Shown: positions 1-10,037 of the stretch, piece by piece | Numbering within the stretch: the stretch's first letter is position 1 | Layout of the letters: each line of letters opens with the position of its first letter | Assembly (NCBI GenBank): GCA_963693085.1 | Contig: OY856412.1 | Coordinates: forward strand, 345,212,457 to 345,276,456 | Reading direction: 5' to 3' | DNA from: Alisma plantago-aquatica | Taxonomy: Eukaryota > Streptophyta > Magnoliopsida > Alismatales > Alismataceae | DNA length: 64,000 nt | Translations under genes and position numbers: made by a program | The notes under the pieces: generated by a model | What the model was told of the DNA's origin: nothing | Databases searched by the model: none | What the model saw: the letters and a program-made list of their open reading frames with translations, nothing else

Positions 1-120
1 ACTTGTGGATCGACCACTGCCTCTAGTGGGTTCATAGCATAGAACCTCACTGTAGCCTGGTGTTGAGGTGGTGCTGATGATCTAGCTTGAGACGTTTGTC
101 CGCGTCCTCAAGCTGCTATG
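1..120 (-). pseudogene. Ty3/gypsy gag-protease linker fragment
   Basis: Read on the minus strand, this stretch translates to a Gly/Arg/Gln-rich linker followed by FYAMNPLEAVVDPQ. The same order (RGRGQ..., then FYAMNQPEAVVNPQ) joins the gag zinc knuckle to the protease in the Tekay element at about 41690-41830. The linker also resembles the end of the gag at 16740-16786. It is therefore a gag-pol scrap whose remainder lies left of the window. Near 118-122 it stops abruptly against a plus-strand LTR, so the junction is a rearrangement breakpoint. A TGA falls in the linker near the junction. Confidence 0.7.
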
Positions 121-1385
121 CTAATGTTTATTGTTTGAGAACATGTATGATGCTAAAAGAATATTGAAATGTACCTAACTAATCAAGTATAATCATACCA
201 AGCAAACCCCTGATCATAGATCCATCATTGTCAGAAACCAAATGATGGTGAAATAGGTTTTCCTAAGGGAACTCCTGGATCACATACTTTTGAGTATGTG
301 GGGTATATGGATGTCTAGAACCTTACATCCTAGTGTAGGTACTGATGTAGATGTATAATCCGTCAACCGTTCACTACAAATCCATACCGCATCAGTGGTA
401 GGTAAACATGAAATCTCCTGATGACGAAGAAAGCACATATACCACATCAGTGGAAGGTAAACATGAAATCTCCTGATGACGAAGAGAGTACAGAATACCA
501 CTGTAATTGTAAAATAGCGAAGGACCAGATTACCCTGGTGAGCTATAACAACAGAGACACAAGATGTCCTGCAAGCAATCCTCTTACTGACTGAGGAAGG
601 TGAAGGTCATGAGAATCTGGCTCTTTCAATGACCTAGTATGATACCGAGGCAACTTAACAGTGATCGATTCGAGTATGAGTGGTATACCTCATCTCCGCA
701 GGGCATAATAATAATGTTTGAAAAACATAATCAACAGCGTAGTATAACTGTTAGAGTTATCTACGAGTTACTTGATTGATGTTATACTATACAGTGCACA
801 TGTTCTTCATATTTCATAGATGTTGAACTCTTGCTTATTACCAAAACTGTTGTTGAATACTTTGAAAGCTTTTACTGCTTAAGTTATTCTTTGTTTTGCT
901 TATAAAGCTTCTAGTGGATAGTTATAACTCTCGCTGGGACAATTATTTGAAATTGTCTCACCCCGTAGACTTCAACTTTTTAGATGGTCATCAAAGACGG
1001 AGGAACCGGTCTACAGGTGACCAATACCAACAGCAGCAGCACCAGGGGCAGCAGTAAATCTCAGGTGGAGATTCAACCTGCTATGTGGTATAGTTAGAGT
1101 CAGTCCTATGTGTCCTCTGTACTCTCAGGTCTTGGAGTTGTTGGTTTGAGATTTTGTTATGAATCTTGAGATTTTGAATCATGATGTGTATAATTACTCA
1201 AGAAGTAATTTGACAGAGATGTAAATAGTTTAAATCCTTTTTCTATGGAAAAGGTTTGTGGTTTCAAGCTCTTATCTCAAAAAGTTTTATTTTCCCGTGA
1301 TTTTTGTCTTCCGCTGTTAATCGATTGCTTCTGCTTAAGTTTAAATCGTGATCATATCGTGGTTTGGAGATTGGAGCCCACAATA
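121..1385 (+). repeat. 3' part of a gypsy LTR (same superfamily as 10038-15502)
   Basis: About 1.3 kb matches, in order, the last third of the other gypsy LTRs here and the inverted copy at 27968-28900. Shared blocks are a segment with GATGCTAAAAG, the text around TACATGTTCTTCATAT, a GGGACAATT/AATTGTCTCAC stem-loop at 936-964, a TCTCAGGTGGAG block near 1063, and the box TGTACTCTCAGGT near 1119. It ends in GCCCACA at about 1385. No primer-binding site follows, so this is not an intact 5' LTR. It is either the end of a 3' LTR or a solo/truncated LTR. Divergence from the other copies is clear by eye. Confidence 0.6.
388..495 (+). repeat. Two-copy tandem repeat, period about 55 bp
   Basis: A block containing ATCAGTGG, GGTAAACATGAAATCTCC and TGATGACGAAGA occurs twice in a row, with GGTAAACATG at 401 and 456. 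It sits in the body of the LTR fragment. The open frame across it on the other strand is a by-product of the repeat and not a gene. Confidence 0.8.
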
Positions 1386-2113
1386 TAAAATGTATCAAAC
1401 ATATTACATGTCATTCCATCATGGTATATTCCACCACTCTTAGATTTGTAGAGGACTAAGCATCAAACTAGGACAACAAACAACTGAAAATGTTATTTAG
1501 GAAATAAAGCAATAACTTCCTATATGAACATCATTATGATTTGAAATTTTGCACATAGTTTAACAAGTCAGAAGAAAGATATTATCACAAACATTCTTAA
1601 CATGTCAGAGAACATATATAATGAGGTCCAACATCTTGAATATATATAACCATACCAAATATCTTTACATATATTTCATGGTTTTAGCCACAACATGTTA
1701 TACAAAAATATATTGTCCACATATTTACAACATGTACAAAATACAAGTATACTACCCAAATATCAAGTCATTGTACATCATGTACAAATGTAGCCACTCA
1801 AACTCGAGAGTAAGGAGAATACTCGAGGACTTACTAAACAACCCACCAACCTTATTTCTCTATAGATATCCAAATTTCTTCTCCTCGCTATTACCTAGAG
1901 GTTATAAATTGTCCATATTTTGATAATGACTTAACCATTCCATTCATATGTATCTAATATGTGTATTCAAGATTGATTTTAGGTGTTAGGTACAGGAAAA
2001 GGATCGAATTACTCAAGCCCTAATTTGCTACAGTTCAAGTCAAAATCTATACCAGTGTGTAATTTAGGAAATCTATATAAATGACCTTAGAAGATTTTTG
2101 TAATCACTTGTAT
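1386..2113. other. Unassigned AT-rich sequence
   Basis: This lies between the LTR fragment end and the copia LTR. It is AT-rich, with many TATATA and ACATGTA runs around 1600-1790. The one open frame (1621-1923) has low-complexity composition and no recognisable domain, so I treat it as chance. I see no RNA gene, terminal repeat or coding relic. It could be host intergenic DNA or a very old element. Confidence 0.4.
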
Positions 2114-2204
2114 TGTTGGTATGGCTTGTAACTAAGATGAGAAAATTGATTGGGACACTTTGCACCAAGTTTTATTCACTTTAGATGCACTTTGGAAAAT
2201 GGAT

Positions 2205-2415
2205 CACAGGCAGTCAATCGGCCGAGTTACAATCTTGACCGATCCACTAGATCAATTCTCTGAAGAGTGCATCGACCGAGTTGTACATTCACAGATCTCG
2301 ACCGATGGGGTTATTGACCAAACACTACTTTCATTGGTCGGTTGAGTTTCCTCAGGACAACTTGATCGACAGTTTGAAATTTGGATTTGTCTTTTACCCA
2401 ATCGGTCGAGTTACC
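2205..2415 (+). repeat. Clustered inverted motif TCGACCGAT / ATCGGTCGA in the copia LTR
   Basis: At least eight variants of a short motif and its reverse complement (CGACCGA/TCGGTCG, often next to AACT or AGTT) lie within about 210 bases. The motif recurs in the spacer after pol (8795-8940). Sireviruses are known to carry palindromic motif clusters in these two places. The role is unknown; protein binding or hairpin formation are inferences. Confidence 0.6.
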
Positions 2416-2571
2416 TTTATTGAAACTCGACCAAATGCATTGTACAGAAATTGTAGAAAAAATGATTGTGACAATTGGTGACTTATTTGGGCAAAAATAT
2501 ATCCCTTTCCTTGAACAAAAAGGGATATTTTTCGACCCTAAGTGTTCCTCAACTCAAAGGGGCACCCTCAT

Positions 2572-2579
2572 TTATAAAA
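2572..2579 (+). promoter_or_regulatory. Possible TATA box of the copia LTR
   Basis: TTATAAAA sits mid-LTR, about 780 bases before the LTR end and downstream of the palindromic motif cluster, a sensible place for the U3 core promoter. Only the motif and its position support it. Confidence 0.35.
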
Positions 2580-3354
2580 ATGACCACTTGGAGTTCATTC
2601 CAAGGTTGCTCATTCCATATATGATTGGTTCTTGCTTAGTTGAGAGTGTTGCACACCTTTGAGCCCCTTTCTCTCTCTACCTTGAAGTCAAATATATGAG
2701 TATGTGTGACTTAGGATCTATTGTAAGAGAGCTACCCCTTGTATTCATGTAAAGCTCTCCACCTCCATCTTCCTACCCCCTTTCGTTATTGTAGAAAAGG
2801 CTTGAATATCTTCTCTGAGTAAAGGAGAAGGAGTTGTTGTTCTTCAAGGTTGAAGAAAGCATGGTGTTCCAGATCTCCGAGTGAAGGAGATAAGCAAGGC
2901 GGACGTTGAAGAAGGATAGGTAATTTCTTGAAGGCCAAAGACTTGAAGGAGTGGGTAAGTCCTTGTTGAAGGCTGAAGACTCCATGATTCAAGTGGGTAA
3001 GTTCCTTTGGTAGGTTGAAGATCCTTGCTTGAGGTATTAAGTCCTTGGATGAAAGTATTTTTTATCTTGTAATATTATGAATGAATATAAGAGAATAAAG
3101 ATTGCAAAGTCTTAGATCCTAACCACCTCTAGGTAGTGGACTGACTCACTTTTAGTTTGAAGTGTGGAACCACTCTAAACCACTTTGTCCAAGTGTACAT
3201 TCTTCCATGTCTCTCACCCTTGCTATGCATGTTAGTTAGTACCTCAAATTGGTTGTATGTTTAAGTTTCCACACTTAATATAATTTGGTGGTCTAATTTT
3301 TCTTGTGAGATTTGTGAAGCTCTATTCACCCCCTAGAGCCCTTGATCCAACAAG

Positions 3355-3366
3355 TGGTATCATAGC
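3355..3366 (+). other. Primer-binding site, initiator tRNA-Met type (copia)
   Basis: TGGTATCATAGC lies two bases after the LTR end. It differs from the canonical plant initiator-Met site TGGTATCAGAGC at one base. It would prime minus-strand cDNA synthesis and fixes the right LTR boundary. Confidence 0.75.
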
Positions 3367-3402
3367 AGGTCTTCTCCAAACTACTTCCACAAGTAGGAGA
3401 GG

Positions 3403-4703
3403 ATGGGAAATTTAGCACTTGGATCTCTCAACTTGGAGGGAAGCTTCTCCATGTGACTTCTGGTCTTCGACGTCACCAACTTCCTCTATTGGAAGAGAAG
3501 AATGCAATTCTATCTCCATGGAGTAAGCTATGGGATGTGGAAGGTGGTGCATCTAAAGTATGAAGATCCAAAGGGGGAAATATCCACATGGACGAAAGCT
3601 CAAATGAATCAAGCTCATCTCAATGCCAAAGCCATGAGCATCACCTATGCAGCCCTCACTCCATCCGAGTTCAATCAGATCTTTTCTTGGGACACTGCCA
3701 TGAAATTTGGAACAAGCTATGTGTCACCTATGAAGGAAAGGAGCAAGTGAAGGAAGACAAGTTCTACATGCTTGGTGTTCTACTTGAGAACTTCAAGATG
3801 AGTAAGAATGAAAGAGTGGGGGACATGTAAACAAGGCTTAATGTGATCATCAATGGATTGGCAGCCCTTTTTAGTGTGATGGACAAAGGCACAATCAACT
3901 CCAAGATATTAAGATCTCTTCCAAAGAGATGCGAGCCCAAGGTGACATCCATTAACGTAGTGTACAAGCTTAGTGAATTCTCAACCGACGAGCTGGTTGG
4001 CAACCTTCAGGCTCATGAGCCAAGGCTTGATAAGCAAGAAGAAGAAGAAAAGAGAGAAGAGAAGGGGTCCAAGAAGATCAAGGACACAACCTTCAAAGTT
4101 CAAATTGAAGAAATGGTTCAGAAGAAACAAATTGCACTCAAGTCCCCTACTCCTTCCTCAAGTGAAGATGAAGGCCCAAATGGACATGAAGCTAACTACT
4201 CCAAGGGCAAGCACTTCAAGGGGAAGCCTTCTTCATCAACGCTTAGATGCAATGAGTGTGGCCAAAAGGGCCATTACAAGAGTGACTACCTCAAGGCCAA
4301 GAAGAGCCACCATAAGAGCAGACACAAGAAGGACAAGGAGTACAAGAAAGAAGGAAAATACAAGAGAATGAAGAAGAAAGAAAGAAGAAGCAAAGATGCA
4401 GCTCATGCTGCTTGGGAGGAATCTTCTTCAAGTTCTTCTAGCTCCGAAGATGGAGAATTCCTCCTTCCTCTCATGGCCTCTACAAGTGAAGATGTTGGTG
4501 AGGTAAGTGAGGTAAGTGAATTCAACTTGCATGAATTGTCTAAAGAAACTCTTATTGATATGATTAATGCTTTCCGGTCATCTTTTACTAAATGCAAATC
4601 TAAAAAGAAAAGGTTAGGAAAGATAATAGATGATCTTTATGCTAAGATTGAGATTCTTGATCTAAATGAAAAGATGCACCTTGATAGTATTGATACCTTG
4701 TAA
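3403..4703 (+). pseudogene. Copia gag (nucleocapsid/capsid), broken
   Basis: Gag would form the cytoplasmic virus-like particle and bind the RNA. Translation from 3403 gives a degraded N-terminus with an early stop, then a capsid region with the typical FDVTNFLYWKRRM-like block. A frameshift near 3720 moves the frame, another stop lies at about 3827, and the longest open piece follows (3843-4703, 286 aa). That piece is Lys/Glu-rich and carries one zinc knuckle at about 4252-4293, CNECGQKGHYKSDY. The last zinc ligand, normally Cys, is Tyr here, a one-base change that should abolish zinc binding. Downstream come Ser-rich and Lys-rich tracts and a coiled-coil-like acidic tail, common in Sirevirus gags. 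Confidence 0.8.
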
Positions 4704-5470
4704 GGGCAATTTCTTGATCTTGAGCTCCAATACAATGGAGTTGAAGTTGAGAATGTTGTCTACCTTAAGACCATTGATATTCTTAAGGAAGAAAACCAAA
4801 AATGCTAAGATGCGATAGATGTTCTTAAAACTAAAAATGTAGAACTTAATCTCATTGATGAAGCTAGGAAGAAAGAAACTCATGCTTATCAAAAAGAAAT
4901 TCTTTTGCTTAAACCTAAAAATGCCAAGTTTCTTGCTCAAGTTAGTGATCTATCATCTACACCTATCTCGCAAAGTAATGAGGTAGCTAGCACTGCTTTA
5001 GAATGTGATTCTTTTCATACTAAAGCCCTCTGTTTAGAGGACGACCTAGTGCATGCTGGAGATGATCTTGCTAGTTTATCTTCTACTGACATTAATCTTA
5101 GTGACGATAATGCTAAATTAAGAGCTTCTTTGCAAAAGTTTCTTATGAGAAAGAAATCCCTTAATGCTGTCCTAGAACACTCTACCAAACAAATTGGTAA
5201 TAGGGGTTTAGGATATGATGGGACTGCCCCTAAGAGTAAGAACAAGAACAAGAGTAAGGGTAACAAGAAGAGTGTGGAACCTCCTTTCTTTCATGGAGAG
5301 AGTTTTGGCTCTAAGAACCCAATGGTATATGTTCATTGTAAATGTGATGATCATTACTCTACTTATTGTCCTTACAAGCCAAAGGGAACCACCCCAAAGA
5401 TGAAATGGGTCCCCAAGCTAACCCTGGATCCCAAAGTTTGATTTGGGTAGCAACATCCTTCATTCATGTA
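4704..5470 (+). pseudogene. Sirevirus gag C-terminal extension, broken
   Basis: After stops near 4701 and 4806 the frame resumes and is open from 4905 to 5441. It encodes a Ser/Asp/Lys-rich, probably helical region with LEDDLVHAGDDLASL-like text, then a second knuckle-like block (CKCDDHYSTYCP) and an MKWVPK motif. An extra CCHC-like site followed by ...WVPK just before the protease is usual for Sirevirus polyproteins. The block shows Cys, Cys, His and Cys in near-canonical spacing but is degraded. It has no catalytic role. Confidence 0.6.
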
Positions 5471-5486
5471 GGTCAAAAGAAGGTGG

Positions 5487-5732
5487 ATTGTTGATAGTGG
5501 TTGCTCAAAGCATATGACAGGTGAAATCGGACATTTCAACAAAATCATGAAAAAGAAAGGAGGATTGGTGACCTTCGGGGACAATAAAAATGGTAAGGTA
5601 ATAGGTGAGGGTGATGAAGGCAACAAGCTAAGTATCAAAAATGTTTTGCTTGTTGATTGCCTACATTACAATTTGATAAGTGTAAGCCAACTTTGTGATA
5701 ATGGATATCTTGTTCTATTTACTTCTTTATAA
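5487..5732 (+). pseudogene. Copia aspartic protease domain, fragment
   Basis: The retropepsin would cut the polyprotein. The active-site block WIVDSGCSKHMTG is intact at about 5487-5525 and is followed by the usual GDN.KGKVIG-like and LLVDCLHYNLISVSQLCD blocks. The frame runs to a stop at about 5730, where the chain should continue into the integrase. The catalytic Asp and the flexible loop are therefore present, but no intact precursor can be made. Confidence 0.8.
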
Positions 5733-5735
5733 TGT

Positions 5736-6620
5736 TTGCTTCTAGATTCCCTCACTTACAATGTCATTTATAAGGGAACTAGAAATGGTAATATTTATGT
5801 TATTGTGCTTGATGCTCTAAAGCCCGTACTTGATAGATTCTTAATTGTAGGTAAAAATGATATTTATCTTTGGCATTACCAATGTGGTCATGTGAATATG
5901 CATCAAATGAAGAAATTGAGAAAAAAGGAATTGGTTCAAAGACTTCCCAAATTGGATTTTGAAAAGGATGAAGAATTCCAACCTTGTACACAAGGCAAGC
6001 AAACCAAGTCCTCCTTCAAATCCAAAGGAGCCCTTAGTACCAAAAGAGCTCTTGAGCTTCTTCATATTGATCTATCTGTACCAAAAGAGCTCTTGAGCTT
6101 CTTCATATTGATCTATTTGAACATATGAGAACTCAAACGCTTCATGGTTCCAAGTATTGTCTTCTGATTGTCGATGATTTCTCTCGTTATACTTGGACCT
6201 TCTTTCTCATTTCTAAAAGTGACACTCTAGATGTTTTCTTGAGCTTTTGTAAATGAGTTGAAAATGAAGCTTCTTGCCGGATAGTTTCTATCTATAGTGA
6301 CCATGGGGGAGAGTTTGAAAATGATCTTTTTGAGTTTTTTTGTGAAACATCTGGTTACTCACACAATTTCTCTTCTCCTCGTACACCCTAACAAAATGGG
6401 GTAGTAGAGAGAAAGAATAGGCTGCTATAGGAGATGGCTAGGACCATGCTTCTAGAATATGATATTCCTAAGAAGTTTTGGGCTGAAGCCGTTAGCACCT
6501 CGTACTTAATGCAGAACTGAGTTTTTACACATCCTTCTTTGAAGAAAACCCCCTATGAGTTATGGCATGGTAGAAAGCTATCCAATGACTTCTTTCACAT
6601 TTTTTAATGTCCTTATTTAG
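5736..6620 (+). pseudogene. Copia GAG-pre-integrase and integrase core, broken
   Basis: The zinc-binding HHCC module appears as LWHYQCGHVNMHQMKKL followed by PCTQGK near 5870-5995. The catalytic core follows after a frameshift: IVDDFSRYTW (first Asp, about 6165), YSDHGGEFEN (second Asp, about 6295) and NGVVERKNR (Glu, about 6395). All three catalytic acids of the D,D-E triad can be seen. The frame is broken by a 41-bp tandem duplication at 6037-6118 and by stops near 6255, 6390, 6430 and 6520. The C-terminal domain is degraded. Confidence 0.8.
6037..6118 (+). repeat. 41-bp direct tandem duplication in the integrase
   Basis: A block starting GTACCAAAAGAGCTCTTGAG occurs at 6037 and again at 6078, almost identical. 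Because 41 is not a multiple of three, it shifts the frame inside the integrase just before the catalytic core. The near identity of the copies suggests a recent event. Confidence 0.9.
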
Positions 6621-6999
6621 TTTAAACATGAAGGATTCTCTTGACAAGTTTGATCTAAAATCATACAAGGCTTTCTTCCTAGTCTATAGCACTATAAGTG
6701 GGGCTTATAGAGTTTTCAATATTGAACTGTCTAAAATTGAAGAATCTATTAATGTTATGTTCATTGAAACTAACCCTATTGTTGGCAAGAATGTTGTTGA
6801 TAATGATGTTGCAGATGACTTAATTCATATCTTAACAGATCTCAACATCGACAACAAAGGTAAGAAGGTGGTCGAAGAAGAAGATGAAGAGAAGAAGGAT
6901 CCCACTCCTCGCTTCGCAAAGAATCATCCCAAAGAACTAATCATTGGCAACCCATTCGAGAGAGTGAAGACATGAGCTGCGTACAACAAAGAACAAGCA

Positions 7000-7740
7000 G
7001 ACAGTGCCTTCATCTCATAGCTGGAGCCAAATAACATCAAGGAAGCTCTTGGAGATGACGAGTGGATCCTAGCCATGCAGGAGGAACTAGAGTAATTCAC
7101 AAAGAACCGAGTGTGGACCCTAGTGCCAAGACCAAGTGATAGAAAAATCATTAGCACCAAATGCACCTACCGCAACAAACTTGATGAAAATGGCAAGGTG
7201 GTAAGGAACATAGCAAGGTTAGTGGCACAAGGTTACAATCAGCAGGAAGGTATTGATTTTGATGAAGCGTATGCTCCTGTTGCTAGACTTGAATCTATTA
7301 GAATACTACTTGCCTTTGGTAGTTATAAACATTTCTTTCTATATCGAATGGATGTTAAAAGTGTGTTTTTGAATGGTTAAATTGAGGAGGAAGTATTTGT
7401 TGCTTAACCTTTGGGATTTGAAAATGACAAGCTACCTAATCATGTTTATTTGTTACAAAAAGCTCTCTATGGACTCAAACAAGCACCTCGAGCTTGGAAT
7501 GAGAAATTAAAGAACTTTTTGTTAGACAATGGCTATGTCAGGGTCAAAGTTGATTCTACTCTATCTCTATAACACACTTCTAGCAATTTTCTTATCATTC
7601 AAATTTATGCTGATAATATCATATTTGGCGGAACTAATCATGATCTTTGCAAGGAGTTTAGTTATCTTATGTAGAGTGAGTTCAATATGAGCATGATGGG
7701 TGAGCTTACTTTCTTCCTCAGCTTCTAAATCAAGAAAACC
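7000..7740 (+). pseudogene. Copia reverse transcriptase domain, broken
   Basis: The RT would copy RNA into cDNA inside the particle. Typical copia blocks appear in order: EELE.FTKNRVWTLVPRP, ARLVAQGYNQQEGIDFDEAYAPVAR, YRMDVKSVFLNG, PLGFEN..., [12 protein letters not shown] and FLIIQIYADNIIFGGTN. The catalytic block, normally YVDD, reads YADN, so one of the two metal-binding aspartates is lost. Stops lie near 6975, 7018, 7093, 7378, 7405, 7570 and 7672. The C-terminal end appears deleted between the FFL block at about 7715 and the start of the connection domain. Confidence 0.85.
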
Positions 7741-8520
7741 AAAATTGGAAACTTCATCAACCAGGGCAAGTACACCGATGGACACACCCATGTCCAACAC
7801 CACCAAACTTGATAGAAATGAAGAAGGTGGGAAGGTAGATGAGAAGCTCTATAGAGGTATGATTGGAAGTTTACTTTATTTAACTTCCTCTACACCTGAT
7901 ATTATATTTAGTGTTGGCTTGTGTGCTCGCTTTCAATCAAGTCTTAGGAAATCACATCTTATTATTGTTAAGAGGATTTTGAGGTACTTAGCCAAAGCTT
8001 AAAACTTTGGTCTATGGTACCCTATGTTTAGGGAATGTACTCTTATATCATATAGTGATGCGGATTATGCAGGCTATTTGGTTGATAGAAAGTGCACAAG
8101 TGAAACTTGCTTCCTTCTAGGACCAGGGTTGGTGTCTTGGTTTTCCAAGAAATAGAGCACTGTGTCATTATCAACTACCGAGGCTCAGTACATTGTGGCC
8201 GGGAGTTGTTGTGCCAAGGTCCTATGGATGAAGAAAATGCTCCAAGAATTTAACATATATTTTGATGCTTCTCCTATATATTGTGATAATACTAGTGCAA
8301 TCAATATTTATTATAATCCTATATTGCATAGTATACCTAAACATATAGAGGTTCACCATCATTTTCTTCCTGACCGCATTGCCAAAAAGGATATTTATAT
8401 CACACATGTGGACATGGAATATCGGTTGGTGGACATTTTCACTAAACCTCTAGCTAGAGAGCAATTTAACTTCATTAGATCTAAACTACGCATTGTTGCT
8501 TTCGACGATATTGACCTATT
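7740..8520 (+). pseudogene. Copia connection and RNase H domains, broken
   Basis: KLYRGMIGSLLYLTSSTPDIIFSV at about 7840-7910 is the classic copia block before RNase H. RNase H shows YSDADYAGY (catalytic Asp, about 8055), LSTTEAQYIVAGSC (Glu, about 8170), CDNTSAI (Asp, about 8283) and HHFLPDRI. It ends with VDIFTKPLAREQFNFIRSKL near 8430-8490. One frame break lies near 8000 and one stop near 8154. The Sirevirus-like C-terminus then runs into spacer. Confidence 0.8.
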
Positions 8521-8794
8521 ATCTAGCAAGTTGCTTTTATCCTATATGTCTTTCCCATGTTGTACTCACCTTGCTTGCCTAAAATTGCTAATTTTCTAAA
8601 ATTTGCTTCTTTGACATGCTTAGTTTCACTTGTTTTTGGGCATTTCTCGAATTTCAAGTTTTCATCACTAAATAGTACCCAATGATGAGTGATATGTGCC
8701 TAAGTATGTTCAATATACATAGTAGACCCAAAAAATGAATTTTATTAGCATTCATATGGCTAGAAATTAAGTTTGATCATTTTAGGTCAGGTTG

Positions 8795-8945
8795 ACAATC
8801 AGTCGAGTTTCCCCTAAGACAAACTTGACCGATCTGTGGCTGAGAGCTGTTCAAAAATAGACCAATCGGTCAAGTTTCTGACTCTCAGAACTTGACCGGT
8901 CAGTGGGCTAAAGCCAACCTAAGTTGGGTTCGACCGACTATTCTC
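8795..8945 (+). repeat. Palindromic TCGGTCAAGTT / AACTTGACCGA cluster after pol
   Basis: At least five copies of CGGTCAAG/CTTGACCG or CGACCGA variants lie in the spacer between RNase H and the post-pol ORF. They are of the same type as those in the LTR. Pairing of an internal cluster with an LTR cluster is a Sirevirus hallmark. Confidence 0.6.
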
Positions 8946-9146
8946 CCTCTCAACTAGAGAATAGATGACTGATTCCCCTTCTTCAAGCCCTAATCTCTCG
9001 AACCAAACCCTTTCCTTCCCTATCCTGGCCCTTTCCCGACCTAGATAGGCGGCCCTAGACCTTCCCCTTTTGTCTTTGTTGGTGTTTGGACATTTTTGCT
9101 GCCTTTTTTGTACGTTTGATCTCTTCTCTTCTTTCTTTTTACCTCC

Positions 9147-9971
9147 ATGGCTTCCCATAGGAGAAAGAGACCCGCCCCTAGCAATTCTCCTTCATCTTCT
9201 TCATCTAACCACTTGATTCCTTTTGAAGACACCTCGTTTGTCTCAATAGAAATTCTTAATAGGTATAATGACCTTCTTCCTAGGAGTCCTTTCCCTTTTA
9301 GAGCTTTATTTGATACTAGCCCTAGGCGTCAAGTGGTTATAAACCAAGTAGCTAATTTGTTAGCCATCCATCACCTTTTTGCCTTGGCTGTCAAGCATGA
9401 CTGCTTTCATAATCAAATGACAAGCACAAAAGTAGTCCACAAATTCTACGCTAGCTTGCGTTAGAATTACAACACCCTTGTAACCCCGCTGAATGCTCAA
9501 GTGATCCTGACTTCCATGATCACTGGGAAGAATTTTCAAATCTCTGAGGATATTTTCAATGTCTTCTTTTTTGGAGAGAATAAGAATGACTCTTGGTGCA
9601 AGGATTATAAAAAGTATTTTGATCTTTTAGATCCTGAAGTTTTCTACAAGTAGAATGAACTCACTCTTTCTAACTTTCATCGCTACTTGAAAAAACTTGA
9701 TGTTCCATACAAGAAGAAGAGCACCCCACCCTCCTCCTCTCTTGATCTCAGGAAGCATATATTAGCCTTAGTGGTCAATTGCAACATCCATCTGAAGAAA
9801 AATCAAACAGATATTGTAGAGAACACTGCAGTTATAATGTATTGCCTTCTTGAGAATATCAAACTCAAATGGTCAAGTTACATTCTACACCATATGCTCT
9901 ATTTTGATTTTGATAAGAACACCCAAGGCACCCATCCACCCTATCCATCCTTGATTTGTGGTTTGTTTTAG
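9147..9971 (+). pseudogene. Post-pol extra ORF (env-like position, putative plant-transposon-protein type), broken
   Basis: A frame starting MASHRRKRPAPSNSPSS runs to 9464. After two breaks it resumes at 9687-9971 (KKLDVPYKKKS...). The text between, including NAQVILTSMITGKNFQISEDIF and a FFGE...WCKDYKKYF stretch, reads on with stops at about 9462 and 9652. Position after pol, a Ser/Pro/Arg-rich N-terminus and ISEDIFN-like text match the extra ORF found in many Sireviruses, sometimes called env-like, and resemble the family annotated as putative plant transposon protein. I see no signal peptide or membrane segment, so an envelope role is unsupported. Function unknown. Confidence 0.55.
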
Positions 9972-10037
9972 TTTTCTACTCATAAATAACTCTTTTTTTA
10001 CTTTCATTACAAGCTAGCTAGGAAGGGTGTATGTATC
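9972..10037 (+). other. Copia flank with target-site duplication GTATC (10033-10037)
   Basis: This short T-rich piece ends in GTATC, directly before the gypsy LTR start TGTAAC. The same five bases follow the right-hand LTR at 55269-55273. It is the left footprint of the gypsy insertion into the copia element. Confidence 0.6.

Larger units (their letters stand above)
2114..3352 (+). repeat. Copia 5' LTR
   Basis: The right edge is well fixed: CCAACA at 3352, two bases, then the primer site. The left edge is placed at TGTTGG (2114), giving 1239 bp and TG...CA ends. It is less certain because no second LTR is in the window to compare. The LTR holds a cluster of TCGACCGAT-type motifs (2205-2415), a possible TATA box (2572) and A-rich, polyadenylation-like sequence near 3075-3105. 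Confidence 0.6.
2114..10037 (+). mobile_element. Degenerate Sirevirus-type Ty1/copia retrotransposon, interrupted at its 3' side
   Basis: Order on the plus strand: LTR (2114-3352), primer site (3355), gag with CCHC knuckle, protease, integrase, reverse transcriptase, RNase H, a palindrome-rich spacer, and a further ORF (9147-9971). The integrase-before-RT order defines copia. The long gag, the post-pol ORF and the palindromic motifs in both the LTR and the post-pol spacer point to the Sirevirus lineage. No 3' LTR is seen: the element is cut at 10037 by the gypsy unit 10038-55268, and only about 28-33 bases of possible continuation follow (55269-55301). Every coding part carries stops or frameshifts, so it cannot encode its own movement. 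Confidence 0.75.

Noticed and set aside
1621..1923. 100-codon frame in the unassigned AT-rich piece
   Set aside because: Tyr/Ile/Asn-rich composition expected from AT-rich DNA, no domain, no context.
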